Assembly: GCF_000204015.1 (NCBI RefSeq) | Contig: NZ_GL883077.1 | Location: forward strand, 75,608 to 114,065 | From: Asticcacaulis biprosthecium C19 | GTDB lineage: Bacteria > Pseudomonadota > Alphaproteobacteria > Caulobacterales > Caulobacteraceae | DNA length: 38,458 bases | Direction: 5' to 3' | Part shown: positions 1 to 7,216 of the stretch, piece by piece | Position numbering within the stretch: position 1 is the stretch's first letter | Layout: every line of letters starts with the position of its first letter | Made by a program: the position numbers and the translations under genes | The notes under the pieces: generated by a model | The model's input: only the letters and a program-made list of their open reading frames with translations | Told to the model about the DNA's origin: nothing | Databases searched by the model: none

Positions 1-998
1 AGTTCGGCGATCTGGACGGCGTTGAGGGCGGCGCCTTTTAGCAGCTGGTCGGCGGCGACAAACATCGAAATCGAGCGCCCCGACGAGTCCGACAAGTCGC
101 GACGGATGCGGCCGGCCAGCACATCGTCCTGACCGCTGGCGTCCTTGGGCATCGGGAAATAGTTGTTCACCCAATCGTCAACCAGGCGTACACTCGGCGC
201 CGTTTCCAGGAGGGCGCGCACCTCGTGCGGCGCTATCGGGCGCTCGCATTCGAAGGTCATCGACACTGAGTGTGCCCGCAGCACGGGCACCCGAACACAG
301 GTGGCGCTGACGGCGATGTCTTGATCGTCGAAGATCTTCTTCGTTTCCTTGATGACCTTGGACTCTTCGTCGTTATAGCCGGTCTCCGGATCGATCGCCG
401 TATTGTGGCTGAACAGGTTGAAGGCATAGGGGTATTTGACGACCTGAGGCGCATAGTCGCGACCATCGAGATAGGCGCGGGTCGATTCCTCAAGCTCCTC
501 CATCAGTGCCGCACCGCCGCCTGAGGCTGCCTGGTAGGTCGAGATGATCAGGCGCTTGACCGGGTTGACCTGATGGATCGGCCACAGCGGCACCAGGGTG
601 GTGATGGCGGCACAGTTCGGATTGGCGATGATGCCCTTATGGGCCTTGATGCGATCGGCGTTGATTTCCGGCACGACCAGGGGAATGTCGGGATCGGCGC
701 GGAAGGCCGAGGAGTTGTCGACGACGACAGCGCCAGCCTTGACGGCGATGGGGGCGAAAGCTTTTGAAATACTGCTGCCGGCCGAGAACAGTGCGATGTC
801 AACGCCATCAAAGGCGGCTGCCGTGGTGTCCTCGACAACCAGGTTTTCGCCGCGGAACGGATAGGTCTTGCCGGCCGAACGGGGGCTGGCCAACAGCTTC
901 AGTTGCTTCAGCGGAATGCCGCGGCGTTCGATGCAGCCGATGAATTCGCGGCCGACGGCGCCGGTCGCGCCGACGATGGCGACGGTCTTGTTGTGCAT
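1..998 (-). CDS. asd: Aspartate-semialdehyde dehydrogenase (3' end outside window)
   Basis: Catalyses NADPH-dependent reduction of L-aspartyl-4-phosphate to aspartate semialdehyde, the branch-point step for lysine/diaminopimelate, threonine, methionine and isoleucine, in the cytoplasm. Reading the minus strand from the ATG at 998 gives about 332 residues without a stop. The start MHNKTVAIVGATGAVGREF is a Rossmann nucleotide-binding loop (GATGAVG), followed by SAGSSISK, VVDNSSAFR, and ANPNCAAIT, where the Cys is the catalytic nucleophile around residue 130. A later GRIRRDLSD segment matches the substrate-binding Arg region of the family. The gene is open at the left edge, so the last few residues and stop are not seen; family length is about 340. 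SD-like AAAGGA lies about 8 nt before the ATG. It is preceded by a threonine-type attenuator (see 1022-1152), which fits its place in threonine synthesis. Confidence 0.96.
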   Translation of the reverse strand, partial: MHNKTVAIVGATGAVGREFIGCIERRGIPLKQLKLLASPRSAGKTYPFRGENLVVEDTTAAAFDGVDIALFSAGSSISKAFAPIAVKAGAVVVDNSSAFRADPDIPLVVPEINADRIKAHKGIIANPNCAAITTLVPLWPIHQVNPVKRLIISTYQAASGGGAALMEELEESTRAYLDGRDYAPQVVKYPYAFNLFSHNTAIDPETGYNDEESKVIKETKKIFDDQDIAVSATCVRVPVLRAHSVSMTFECERPIAPHEVRALLETAPSVRLVDDWVNNYFPMPKDASGQDDVLAGRIRRDLSDSSGRSISMFVAADQLLKGAALNAVQIAE

Positions 999-1021
999 GG
1001 ATCAAGGTCCTTTCAGGCAAT

Positions 1022-1049
1022 AAAAAAGCCCCGGCCGGGTGGACGGGGC
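1022..1049 (-). terminator. Intrinsic terminator of the asd attenuator
   Basis: On the minus strand GCCCCG (1049-1044) can pair with CGGGGC (1033-1028), directly followed by a run of six T (1027-1022). It sits between the leader ORF stop (1078) and the asd start (998), so it would cut transcription before asd. A second CGGGGC copy inside the leader ORF (minus strand 1106-1101) is identical to the 3' arm and could instead pair with the GCCCCG 5' arm, giving a mutually exclusive antiterminator. The pairings are seen in sequence; the regulatory role is inferred from the classic attenuation arrangement. Confidence 0.8.
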
Positions 1050-1077
1050 GTGTACGGAGATGGTTTCAGCGAGACTG

Positions 1078-1152
1078 TTACGCGCGCGCGAATACCCCCG
1101 GCCCCGAGGCCATGGTTTTCGTGGTTGTTGTTGTGAGCGTAATGAAGGTCAT
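1078..1152 (-). CDS. Threonine-rich leader peptide of asd (24 aa)
   Basis: Minus-strand ORF ATG (1152) to TAA (1080-1078). The peptide begins MTFITLTTTTTKTM and ends ASGPGVFARA: eight Thr in the first 13 residues, five of them consecutive, plus one Ile codon. This is the composition of thr attenuator leaders such as E. coli thrL. The ORF is followed by a CGGGGC segment, the terminator at 1022-1049 and then asd. Ribosome stalling at Thr codons 2-13 would leave the CGGGGC within codons 16-18 free to pair with the terminator 5' arm and allow read-through; full translation to the stop would mask it and permit termination. No clear Shine-Dalgarno precedes the ATG, but the predicted transcription start falls within a few bases of it, so the mRNA may be leaderless. 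Confidence 0.8.
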   Translation of the reverse strand: MTFITLTTTTTKTMASGPGVFARA

Positions 1153-1160
1153 CGGGGGCT

Positions 1161-1189
1161 GATTTAGCGGGGGACTTCCGTGCCGTCAA
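1161..1189 (-). promoter_or_regulatory. Sigma-70-type promoter for leader peptide and asd
   Basis: On the minus strand TTGACG (1189-1184) and TAAATC (1166-1161) are separated by exactly 17 bp. Transcription would start near 1152-1155, at or just before the ATG of the leader peptide. The -35 box lies in one arm of the palindrome at 1180-1218. Hexamers and spacing are directly visible; promoter activity is inferred. Confidence 0.65.
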
Positions 1190-1218
1190 GTCGTCCTGTC
1201 AGGGCGTCTTGACGGCAC
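1180..1218. repeat. 39-bp nested palindrome over the asd -35 region
   Basis: GTGCCGTCAAG (1180-1190) and CTTGACGGCAC (1208-1218) are perfect 11-bp inverted arms; inside them CCTG-T-CAGG (1195-1203) forms a second small stem on the same centre. It starts 4 bp from the stop codon of the DUF2264 gene (1222), so it may be the operon's transcript-end hairpin, but there is no T-run. Because it includes the -35 box of the asd promoter it could also be a repressor site. Confidence 0.6.
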
Positions 1219-1221
1219 CAC

Positions 1222-2481
1222 TTAGTAGTCGACGGCGTAGTCCTTCGGGAAGGTCTGGTTCGAGAAGGCTTTCTTCTGGGTCCAGTCCTGGGCCGGTGAG
1301 GTCCAGTAGCTGTCGTCCTCGGCCAGACCCAGAGACACGAAGCCTTCCGAGGTGATGTACATGCTGCCGTTGTTGGAATACCGGTCGCCCAGGGTCGGTT
1401 GATGCCCCGCAAAGCCAATCGTCAGGTAGCCGTCGGCGGTAAAGTTGCTTGGGTCAGTGAAGATGGATTTGTGGGCTGCGGTTATTGCCGCCCGGACCTG
1501 GCCTTCGGCAAGGCTGGGTGGCAGGGATTTTCGCCATGCCAGCAGACCCAGAGGCTGGAACACCGCCGTGCGATAAGTAAGTGACCGTCCGATCGGCGGA
1601 TAGGTTCCGGTGGACGAGACGAACCGTTCCAGATGCTCGCCGTAGCGCTGCATGCGCTTGAGCCATTTCGCCAGTTCGTCGGCCGGCTTCAGGTTGTTGA
1701 ATTTGGCGTCATAGGCCTTCAGGACCTCGAGGATTTCGACCAACATCGGGTAGATGACGTAGGAATTGTAGTAGTCGAAGTGGAATTTGCTTCCGTCGGC
1801 TACCCAGCCGTCGCCGACGTACCATTCCTCCATCTTCTTGACGGCCAGGTCGACCCGCATAGGATCCCAGTCTTCGCCGATCATCAGCAGGAAGGCTTCG
1901 TTCATGGCGGCGAACAGCAGCCAGTTGGTGTAGGGCGGTGACACCCGACGCAGGCCCTTGATCTCCTCGACGACGCGCTTTTGGGTGGTCGCGTCCAGCG
2001 GCTCCCAAAGCTGTTTGCTCGCGCGCATCAGGGCGTTGGTGAAGAATGCCGAGTCGACCAGGGCCTGGCCGTGGCCGCGCCACAGCAGGTAGTCCGGACT
2101 GTTCGGGTCAACCGAATGGACATAGGCTTGGACGGCGGCGGCGGTCAGGCGTTTGCGCACCTGACCTTCGGGCGTGGCGGTGTCCGGTAGGCTGAGCCAC
2201 GGCGCGGCACCGGCCATCAGGCGGCCGAACGCCTCCATATGGGCGACGTTCTTGTCGCGGCCGTCCCAGGTGGGGGCGACCTCGATCGGGAAGGCTTTCT
2301 TGAGTTCGCCTTTTGCCATGTTGACCAGGATGGGCTCGGCCATCTTTTGCAGAAGACCGGCCATATAGGCGCGGTCGCTGAGTTGGGCTTGTTTCGGTTG
2401 TTTGGCCGCGGTGGCCGCATCGGCGGTGGTAAGGGCGGCTGTGCCGCCGGCCATGGAAAGTAGGAAGTTGCGTCTTCGCAT
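1222..2481 (-). CDS. DUF2264 domain-containing exported protein
   Basis: A 419-residue protein with a Tat-like N-terminus (MRRRNFLLSMAGG followed by an Ala-rich stretch), so probably periplasmic or secreted after folding. The body matches the DUF2264 family: HMEAFGRLM near residue 82, a NWLLFAAMNEA helix near 185, the diagnostic GDGWVADGSKFHFDYYNSY near 228, and a C-terminal segment with NNGSMYITSEG. Members are alpha/alpha-barrel proteins found beside unsaturated-uronyl hydrolases in pectin and rhamnogalacturonan loci; the reaction is not established, a glycoside-hydrolase-like role is inferred. It is the last gene of the kduI-GH105-DUF2264 set, 133 bp after GH105. SD AGGAG precedes the ATG (GAATAATAGGAGCC). 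Confidence 0.88.
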   Translation of the reverse strand: MRRRNFLLSMAGGTAALTTADAATAAKQPKQAQLSDRAYMAGLLQKMAEPILVNMAKGELKKAFPIEVAPTWDGRDKNVAHMEAFGRLMAGAAPWLSLPDTATPEGQVRKRLTAAAVQAYVHSVDPNSPDYLLWRGHGQALVDSAFFTNALMRASKQLWEPLDATTQKRVVEEIKGLRRVSPPYTNWLLFAAMNEAFLLMIGEDWDPMRVDLAVKKMEEWYVGDGWVADGSKFHFDYYNSYVIYPMLVEILEVLKAYDAKFNNLKPADELAKWLKRMQRYGEHLERFVSSTGTYPPIGRSLTYRTAVFQPLGLLAWRKSLPPSLAEGQVRAAITAAHKSIFTDPSNFTADGYLTIGFAGHQPTLGDRYSNNGSMYITSEGFVSLGLAEDDSYWTSPAQDWTQKKAFSNQTFPKDYAVDY

Positions 2482-2549
2482 GGCCGGCTCCTATTATTCT
2501 TTTGCGACATCACATCAGGCTGAAAGGGTGTTCCACTGCCAGTAAAGCC

Positions 2550-2593
2550 CCTCCCACCGCTCCGCGGTCCCCCTCCCCGTAAACGGGGCGGGA
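2550..2593. repeat. Double-hairpin intergenic element (REP-like)
   Basis: In the 133-bp gap between the GH105 and DUF2264 genes there are two short stems: ACCGC-TCC-GCGGT (2556-2568) and CCCCGT-AA-ACGGGG (2575-2588), set in CCCTCC / GGGAG tracts. I recognise this pattern as resembling short GC-rich intergenic repeats common in Caulobacterales genomes. It could moderate read-through or mRNA decay between the two genes of the operon. The stems are seen; the family assignment is from memory. Confidence 0.55.
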
Positions 2594-2614
2594 GAAGAAG
2601 GCTGAATTCGTTAG

Positions 2615-4693
2615 TTATTGCTTGGCCAATTCGGCCTGGCGCGCCGTCAGCCAGGACTTGAACCCGTCCAGGGTCTTCACGCCCTGCTGGTCCTGTGTCC
2701 AGGCAATGCCGAACGCGTAGTCGATCGCCGCCGGGTCCTTGAAGGTGACGAACACCGTGCTGCCATCATCCTGAGGGCCGCCGGCCACACTGCCCGGCTT
2801 GTAGAAGACCGCGATGCCGAGATCGTCCTCGGCCAGGGACTGTTTGCCCCACGAGGCGATATAGGCCCAGCCGCCGGCGCCGGCCTCACCTTTCAGCACG
2901 GTGACTCCCGGATGCTTGATCAGGCCGGTGACCAGGGGCTGGGTTGTACCGGTCGCGTTGGCCTTAACCCGGGTCAGGGCCGAACCCTGGGTGATGTCAA
3001 GCGTGGTGACCAGTCTGGACGCCGCGCTGTCGAAGCCTGTATTGGTTACCTGCGACACGGCGTGGCCGGAGCCGCTTTCCAACACCTTGACCGAGATCAC
3101 CGCCTTGCCGAGTTGCGCCGCCTTACCGCCGCGCAGCACACCGATGCCGCCGATCCCGACCGTCTCGCCGACCTTGAAGATGTCCATGCCCCAAGGCGCC
3201 ATCTCATGGTAGTTATCAACGCCCTGACCGATGTTCTGGAGCACTGGGCCCGGCGTCTTCTTGCCGAAGATGTCGATGGCCATGCGCTCGTCGAGATAGA
3301 GACGATAGGCGACCAGGTCGTTTTCCCAGCCCAGACCTTCGAAGGCGATGCGGCCGTCATGGATGAAGTGGTCGGCCGGCACCGTATATTCGCGCTCGGG
3401 GCGGAAGACGCCGCCGGTGATGACGTTATTGACCAGCCGGCCGCCGTCCTGGACGTTCAGCACAGCCTGGACGGTGACCACTTCGCGCTGGACGGTCAGG
3501 TCCTTGCCGGGCTTCAGGTCGAGATCGGCCACGGCCGTCGCGGCCAACAGGAATGCGCCGACGCCGTAGAACTGCGTGTCGTCATAGGAGACACTTTCCG
3601 GGCGATCGGAGACGGGCTGAACCCAGCCGAGCTTGCCATTGGGGTGGACGGCGCGAACCAGGGCAGTCCAGCCCTTGCGCACGGTCGGCTCATATGCCTT
3701 CTGGTCCAGCAGGCCGGCCTTGATGCCCCAGGCAAAGCCATAGGTGAAGAAGCCGGTGCCGCTCGATTCGGGCAACGATTTCGACGGGTCCGACAGCAGG
3801 GACGGCGACCAGTAGCCGTCGGGCTTCTGGATGGTTTTCAGGCTGGCTGCCATTTCCTTGAAGACGGTCTCCATGCGGACGCGGCCGGGATCGCCTTGCG
3901 GCAGCAATGGGATCATCCGCGCCAGGCCGGCAAAGACCCAGCCGTCGCCGCGCGACCAGAAGACCTTTTCGCCATCGGGACCGCGGCGCGTGAAGAAGCG
4001 CGAGTCGCGGTAATAGAGGTGTTCGTCCTTGTCGTAGAGGTAGTCGGTGGTAGCAACGAATTCCTTCTTGGCGTAGTCGGCGTATCTGGCATCACCCGTC
4101 ACCTTCGACAGTTCCAGCCAGGCGGCCGGCGCCATGAACAGGGCGTCCGACCAGCACCAGCGTTCGTCGCAGTCGACGCCACGCGGATCGGTATATTCGC
4201 GGTGCTCCAGACCGACCTGGGGTGGGAAGGCCAGGATGGAGTCGAAGCGGGCTTTCAGCGGTGCGATGGCCTCAGGGCCGGCGCCGTTGCGCGACGCCCA
4301 CAGATAGGACTGGCCGATGACGTGATCGTCGGCGTGGTACGGCGTCGGTCCCAATTGCCAGTTGTTAGCGGCGCCGCGCGCCAAGATGGTTTCCTTGTAG
4401 ATCGGATTGGACGAATGGTCGGCCATCTCGGTCAAGCCGACGAACAGGGCGCCCTGGACCCAGCCGGTCTTGTTCGGGGTATCGGGCGACGCCTTGGCCG
4501 GAATGGCTCCGCCGGCCATGGTGGCCAACTGATAGTTGGCGACTTTTTCGGCCAGGGTCATGACCTCAGCCGAGCGGAACGGAATGGAGTCAGGCGCTGC
4601 CGCAACGGTTTTGGCAGCGGCGGCAAAGGTGGTGACCGGGGCGGCGCCCAAAAGGGCAGCGACGGCGACGGTGGCGAAAATCCGGGCTTTCAT
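2615..4693 (-). CDS. GH105 unsaturated rhamnogalacturonyl hydrolase fused to DUF4861
   Basis: A 692-residue exported enzyme. Residues 1-25 are a Sec signal peptide (MKARIFATVAVAALLGAAP...AAAA). Residues about 45-395 are a GH105 alpha6/alpha6 barrel: YHADDHVIGQSYLW near 118, CDERWCWSDALFMAP near 155 with the catalytic-type Asp, the WSRGDGW substrate motif near 246, and YDDTQFYGVGAF near 372. GH105 enzymes remove the 4,5-unsaturated uronic acid left at the non-reducing end by pectate or rhamnogalacturonan lyases. Residues about 405-685 match DUF4861, often itself found in pectin loci. Family GH105 proteins are usually about 370 residues, so this is a two-domain fusion. It lies 23 bp after kduI on the same strand, so the unsaturated sugar it releases would feed KduI. 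Confidence 0.9.
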   Translation of the reverse strand: MKARIFATVAVAALLGAAPVTTFAAAAKTVAAAPDSIPFRSAEVMTLAEKVANYQLATMAGGAIPAKASPDTPNKTGWVQGALFVGLTEMADHSSNPIYKETILARGAANNWQLGPTPYHADDHVIGQSYLWASRNGAGPEAIAPLKARFDSILAFPPQVGLEHREYTDPRGVDCDERWCWSDALFMAPAAWLELSKVTGDARYADYAKKEFVATTDYLYDKDEHLYYRDSRFFTRRGPDGEKVFWSRGDGWVFAGLARMIPLLPQGDPGRVRMETVFKEMAASLKTIQKPDGYWSPSLLSDPSKSLPESSGTGFFTYGFAWGIKAGLLDQKAYEPTVRKGWTALVRAVHPNGKLGWVQPVSDRPESVSYDDTQFYGVGAFLLAATAVADLDLKPGKDLTVQREVVTVQAVLNVQDGGRLVNNVITGGVFRPEREYTVPADHFIHDGRIAFEGLGWENDLVAYRLYLDERMAIDIFGKKTPGPVLQNIGQGVDNYHEMAPWGMDIFKVGETVGIGGIGVLRGGKAAQLGKAVISVKVLESGSGHAVSQVTNTGFDSAASRLVTTLDITQGSALTRVKANATGTTQPLVTGLIKHPGVTVLKGEAGAGGWAYIASWGKQSLAEDDLGIAVFYKPGSVAGGPQDDGSTVFVTFKDPAAIDYAFGIAWTQDQQGVKTLDGFKSWLTARQAELAKQ

Positions 4694-4716
4694 GCGTGGG
4701 TCCCTGTATTTTGTGA

Positions 4717-5565
4717 TTATGTCAGCTGACAGATATCGAGATTGTTCATGTCGTTATAGTCGAGATTTTCGCCGCCCATGGCCCAGATGAAGGCATAGCG
4801 CGAGGTGCCGACGCCGGTATGGACCGACCACGGCGGGCAGACCACGGCCTCTTCATTGCCGGCCACGATATGGCGCATCTGCTCCGGCCGGCCCATGAAG
4901 TGGAAGACCCGCGACTGGGGCTCGACGTCAAAGTAGAAATAGACTTCGGAGCGGCGGTCGTGGGTGTGCGGCGGCATGGTGTTCCACACACTGCCGGGTT
5001 CGAGAATCGTCAATCCGACCAGAAGCTGGGCCGACTCGCACACACCCGGCACAACCAGTTGATGAATGGTGCGGGCATTGGCGGTTTCCAGAGCGCCGCG
5101 TTTGATGGGATGGGCGGCGCGGATGGCGATATGTCGCGTCGGACAGGCGCGGTGAGCCGGGGTTGAAGCGAGATAGAAACGCGCCGGACAGGCGGGATCG
5201 GGTGAGGCAAATTCGACGTCGGATGCGCCCCGGCCAACGTAGAGGGCGTCATTGGGGGCCAGGTCATAGGCCGTTCCATCGACCGTAACGCGGCCGGTTG
5301 CCGTACTGATATTTACAACAGCCATTTCGCGATGCGCCAGAAACGGCTGGCCCTGCATGGAGGGCGGATCGTCGTGACGTGGCAGACGCAGGACGCTTGA
5401 TGTCGGCATAGCACCGCCGACGACCAGGCGTTCCTGATGGACATAGGTCAGGACGACGGCGTCGGGACGGAACATACCCTTTATCAGATAACGGTCATGT
5501 AGCTCGCACGGAGACGCGGTGGGCACCGAATCCGGATGGGTGGCATAAAGAACCCGGTCGTACAT
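4717..5565 (-). CDS. kduI: 5-dehydro-4-deoxy-D-glucuronate isomerase
   Basis: Isomerises 5-keto-4-deoxyuronate (from unsaturated galacturonate) to 2,5-diketo-3-deoxygluconate in pectin breakdown; cytoplasmic, cupin fold, zinc dependent. The 282-residue product starts [14 protein letters not shown], the family N-terminus, and shows [16 protein letters not shown] with the two His and the Glu metal ligands and [19 protein letters not shown] with the further His; it ends in NLDICQLT. An in-frame ATG at 5640 would add 25 residues ([10 protein letters not shown]...), but those do not resemble KduI, the family length is about 278, and a GGAAG-type SD precedes the ATG at 5565, so I chose the shorter start. 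First gene of the pectin operon, 23 bp before the GH105 gene. Confidence 0.93.
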   Translation of the reverse strand: MYDRVLYATHPDSVPTASPCELHDRYLIKGMFRPDAVVLTYVHQERLVVGGAMPTSSVLRLPRHDDPPSMQGQPFLAHREMAVVNISTATGRVTVDGTAYDLAPNDALYVGRGASDVEFASPDPACPARFYLASTPAHRACPTRHIAIRAAHPIKRGALETANARTIHQLVVPGVCESAQLLVGLTILEPGSVWNTMPPHTHDRRSEVYFYFDVEPQSRVFHFMGRPEQMRHIVAGNEEAVVCPPWSVHTGVGTSRYAFIWAMGGENLDYNDMNNLDICQLT

Positions 5566-5625
5566 CGGCCCCGCTTCCACACCAAACTCCTCGATCTGGC
5601 TGTTATGTGCACATTTATAAGCTTT

Positions 5626-5665
5626 TGGATCGTGTACCATTTAATGACTATGCGGTCCATATATA
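5626..5665 (-). promoter_or_regulatory. Candidate kduI promoter and operator
   Basis: On the minus strand a TATATA box (5665-5660) is followed after about 20 bp by TGGTACACGATCCA (5639-5626), an imperfect palindrome with TGG/CCA ends reminiscent of GntR- or LacI-type operators of uronate genes. A repressor there would block the transcript just downstream of its start. No convincing -35 hexamer is seen, so this is a weak call. Confidence 0.3.
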
Positions 5666-5831
5666 GCAACGATAAAGCGCGGAATTTCCGCCGCCGTCTT
5701 TGACCAAGCCGCCCAGGCGGTTCCATCGAACCACGACACGGCGCTGCCCAACCGGCGTTCGGCACGAAAGGCCTGTGGTCAAACCCGAAAAACCGCATTA
5801 ACTTCAAAGCCAAGGTTTCGGGGAGAGACGA

Positions 5832-6260
5832 ATGTCGGATATCGACATGAATGGCGGCACTGAACAGTTGTCGGCGCGCCAGAAAGAGATTCTGCGGCTG
5901 GTGGCGGCGCATTTTGAGCGCAAGGAAATTGCCCGGCTGCTGAATATCAGCCCGCATACAGTCAAGGCCCACATCGACGCGGCTCGCAAACGCCTGGGCG
6001 TCGCGACCGATCGTCAGGCGGCTCGACTTCTGGCGGAAAAGGAAGGCGCGATGATCCTGGCGAGCCCTGTGGTCGCCGCACCGGACGTCGCGGGAAACCC
6101 GCACGGTCTGGCAGAGCGCCTGAAACGCCTCAACATGTTGCAAGTCCTCGGAGCGATTGTTTTGCTGGCCATCGGCCTGGCCCTGGCCTTTCTGCTGCTG
6201 ATGGCGGGCGGCATAACGACCATGCAGGCCATTCAAAGCCTGACCGGTCAGACCCGCTGA
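5832..6260 (+). CDS. LuxR-type HTH regulator with C-terminal membrane anchor
   Basis: 142 residues. Residues 12-68 are a LuxR/GerE helix-turn-helix: LSARQKEILRLVAAHFERKEIARLLNIS (quoted in part: RQKEILRLVA, SPHTVKAHIDAARKRLGV), with the typical Glu-Ile-Ala and Val-Lys-x-His positions. There is no N-terminal receiver or ligand domain. A single hydrophobic helix lies at about residues 103-128 (VLGAIVLLAIGLALAFLLLM), so the DNA-binding domain should be tethered to the inner membrane and face the cytoplasm. SD GGGGAG is 7 nt before the ATG. The next gene, a membrane protein, starts 10 bp after its stop, so the two probably form a unit in which the membrane partner senses or controls the regulator; that is inference. 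Confidence 0.85.
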   Translation: MSDIDMNGGTEQLSARQKEILRLVAAHFERKEIARLLNISPHTVKAHIDAARKRLGVATDRQAARLLAEKEGAMILASPVVAAPDVAGNPHGLAERLKRLNMLQVLGAIVLLAIGLALAFLLLMAGGITTMQAIQSLTGQTR

Positions 6261-6270
6261 GCGCCGCGCC

Positions 6271-6711
6271 GTGAAAATCACCGTGCTTTATGCGCTCTGG
6301 CTTGTCTGGATCTACGGGGGCTATATTGCGGTCGTGGGGTGCTGCGCCTGGGCGTTCCGGTCCGGTGGCGTTACGGAACGCCTGGGTGCCGCCATCATCG
6401 GTATCGGATGGATGGTGACGGGCATGCTGGCCCAAAGAGGGCAAGGGCCGGGCGCCGACATCGTGGCGATAGACGTGACGGTGCTGATACTCCTTGTTGC
6501 CCTGGTGCTGAAGTCCCGGCGCTTGTGGACATTTTTCGCCGCGGCCTGCATGCTCAATGCCGTCTTCGCACACATCGCCCATCAGGTCACCGCTTTTGGC
6601 ATCTACAGCTACTCCACGGCCGCCGGTTTTTGGGGCGGCTGGGCGCTGCTGGCCTGTCTGGCGGGCGGAATCATCGGCCATCAACGGGCGGAAAAACGGC
6701 GGCTATCCTGA
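6271..6711 (+). CDS. Small integral membrane protein, unknown function
   Basis: 146 residues with a GTG start (MKITVLYALWLVWIYG), about four to five hydrophobic helices (roughly 5-28, 39-54, 64-80, 85-105, 117-138) and a charged C-terminal tail (HQRAEKRRLS). No family was recognised. The start is 10 bp after the stop of the membrane-tethered LuxR regulator, no strong SD is visible, so translational coupling is likely. The 3' end overlaps the converging yaiI-family gene by 9 bp. Confidence 0.72.
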   Translation: MKITVLYALWLVWIYGGYIAVVGCCAWAFRSGGVTERLGAAIIGIGWMVTGMLAQRGQGPGADIVAIDVTVLILLVALVLKSRRLWTFFAAACMLNAVFAHIAHQVTAFGIYSYSTAAGFWGGWALLACLAGGIIGHQRAEKRRLS

Positions 6712-7167
6712 CCCGGCGCGCCGCTTCTGGCGTACGATGATCTGGTCCAGGGTCTGCAGGAACTGCGACCGGTCGGAACCGGAAAAGGGCGGCGGGCCAC
6801 CGGTGATTTCACCGGTCGAGCGGATATGTTCCATCAAAGCACGTTGGGCCAGGGCCGCGCCGATCGAATCCTTCGTGAAGGCCCGGCCGTTGGGCGCCAG
6901 TGCATGGCCGTCCTTTTCCAGTACCCGGCCGGCCAGGGGAATGTCATTGGTCACGACGACATCGCCGGCCACAACCTTTTCAGCGATCCAGTCATCGGCA
7001 ATGTCCGGACCGGCGTCGACGATCATGCGACTGATCTGCGGTGACTTGGGGATCTGGATGAAGCTGTTCGATACCACGAAGACTGGCAGTCCATAGCGCG
7101 CGGCGACCTTGTAGGTCTCGTCCTTTACCGGGCAGGCGTCGGCATCGATATAGACGGTGATGGTCAT
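6703..7167 (-). CDS. yaiI: YaiI/YqxD (DUF188) family protein
   Basis: 154 residues starting MTITVYIDADACPVKDE, the signature N-terminus of the DUF188 family, with a PIN-like fold; later TNDIPLAGRVL and GPPPFSGSDRSQFLQTLD are conserved family segments. Acidic residues D8, D10 and the TNDIPLA Asp would form a metal site as in PIN-type nucleases, but the biochemical function is not known. A longer in-frame reading back to 7353 exists, but the family begins exactly at MTIT and the extension crosses the divergent Gre gene, so 7167 is the start. Confidence 0.92.
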   Translation of the reverse strand: MTITVYIDADACPVKDETYKVAARYGLPVFVVSNSFIQIPKSPQISRMIVDAGPDIADDWIAEKVVAGDVVVTNDIPLAGRVLEKDGHALAPNGRAFTKDSIGAALAQRALMEHIRSTGEITGGPPPFSGSDRSQFLQTLDQIIVRQKRRAGSG

Positions 7168-7216
7168 AATTTTCCCGAAATTGCTGCGCCGAAAGGTGTC
7201 TGATATAGCATGGCCG

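Noticed and set aside
2618-4729. 703-codon open frame on the plus strand opposite the GH105 gene
   Set aside because: Exact antisense of a well-supported gene; the product has no domain and low-complexity composition. High GC gives long antisense frames.
1222-5640. Possible horizontally acquired pectin island
   Set aside because: No mobile element, tRNA or composition shift is visible at either boundary.
5484-6281. 265-codon minus-strand frame over the LuxR-type gene
   Set aside because: Overlaps both kduI and the regulator in other frames; no recognisable protein content.
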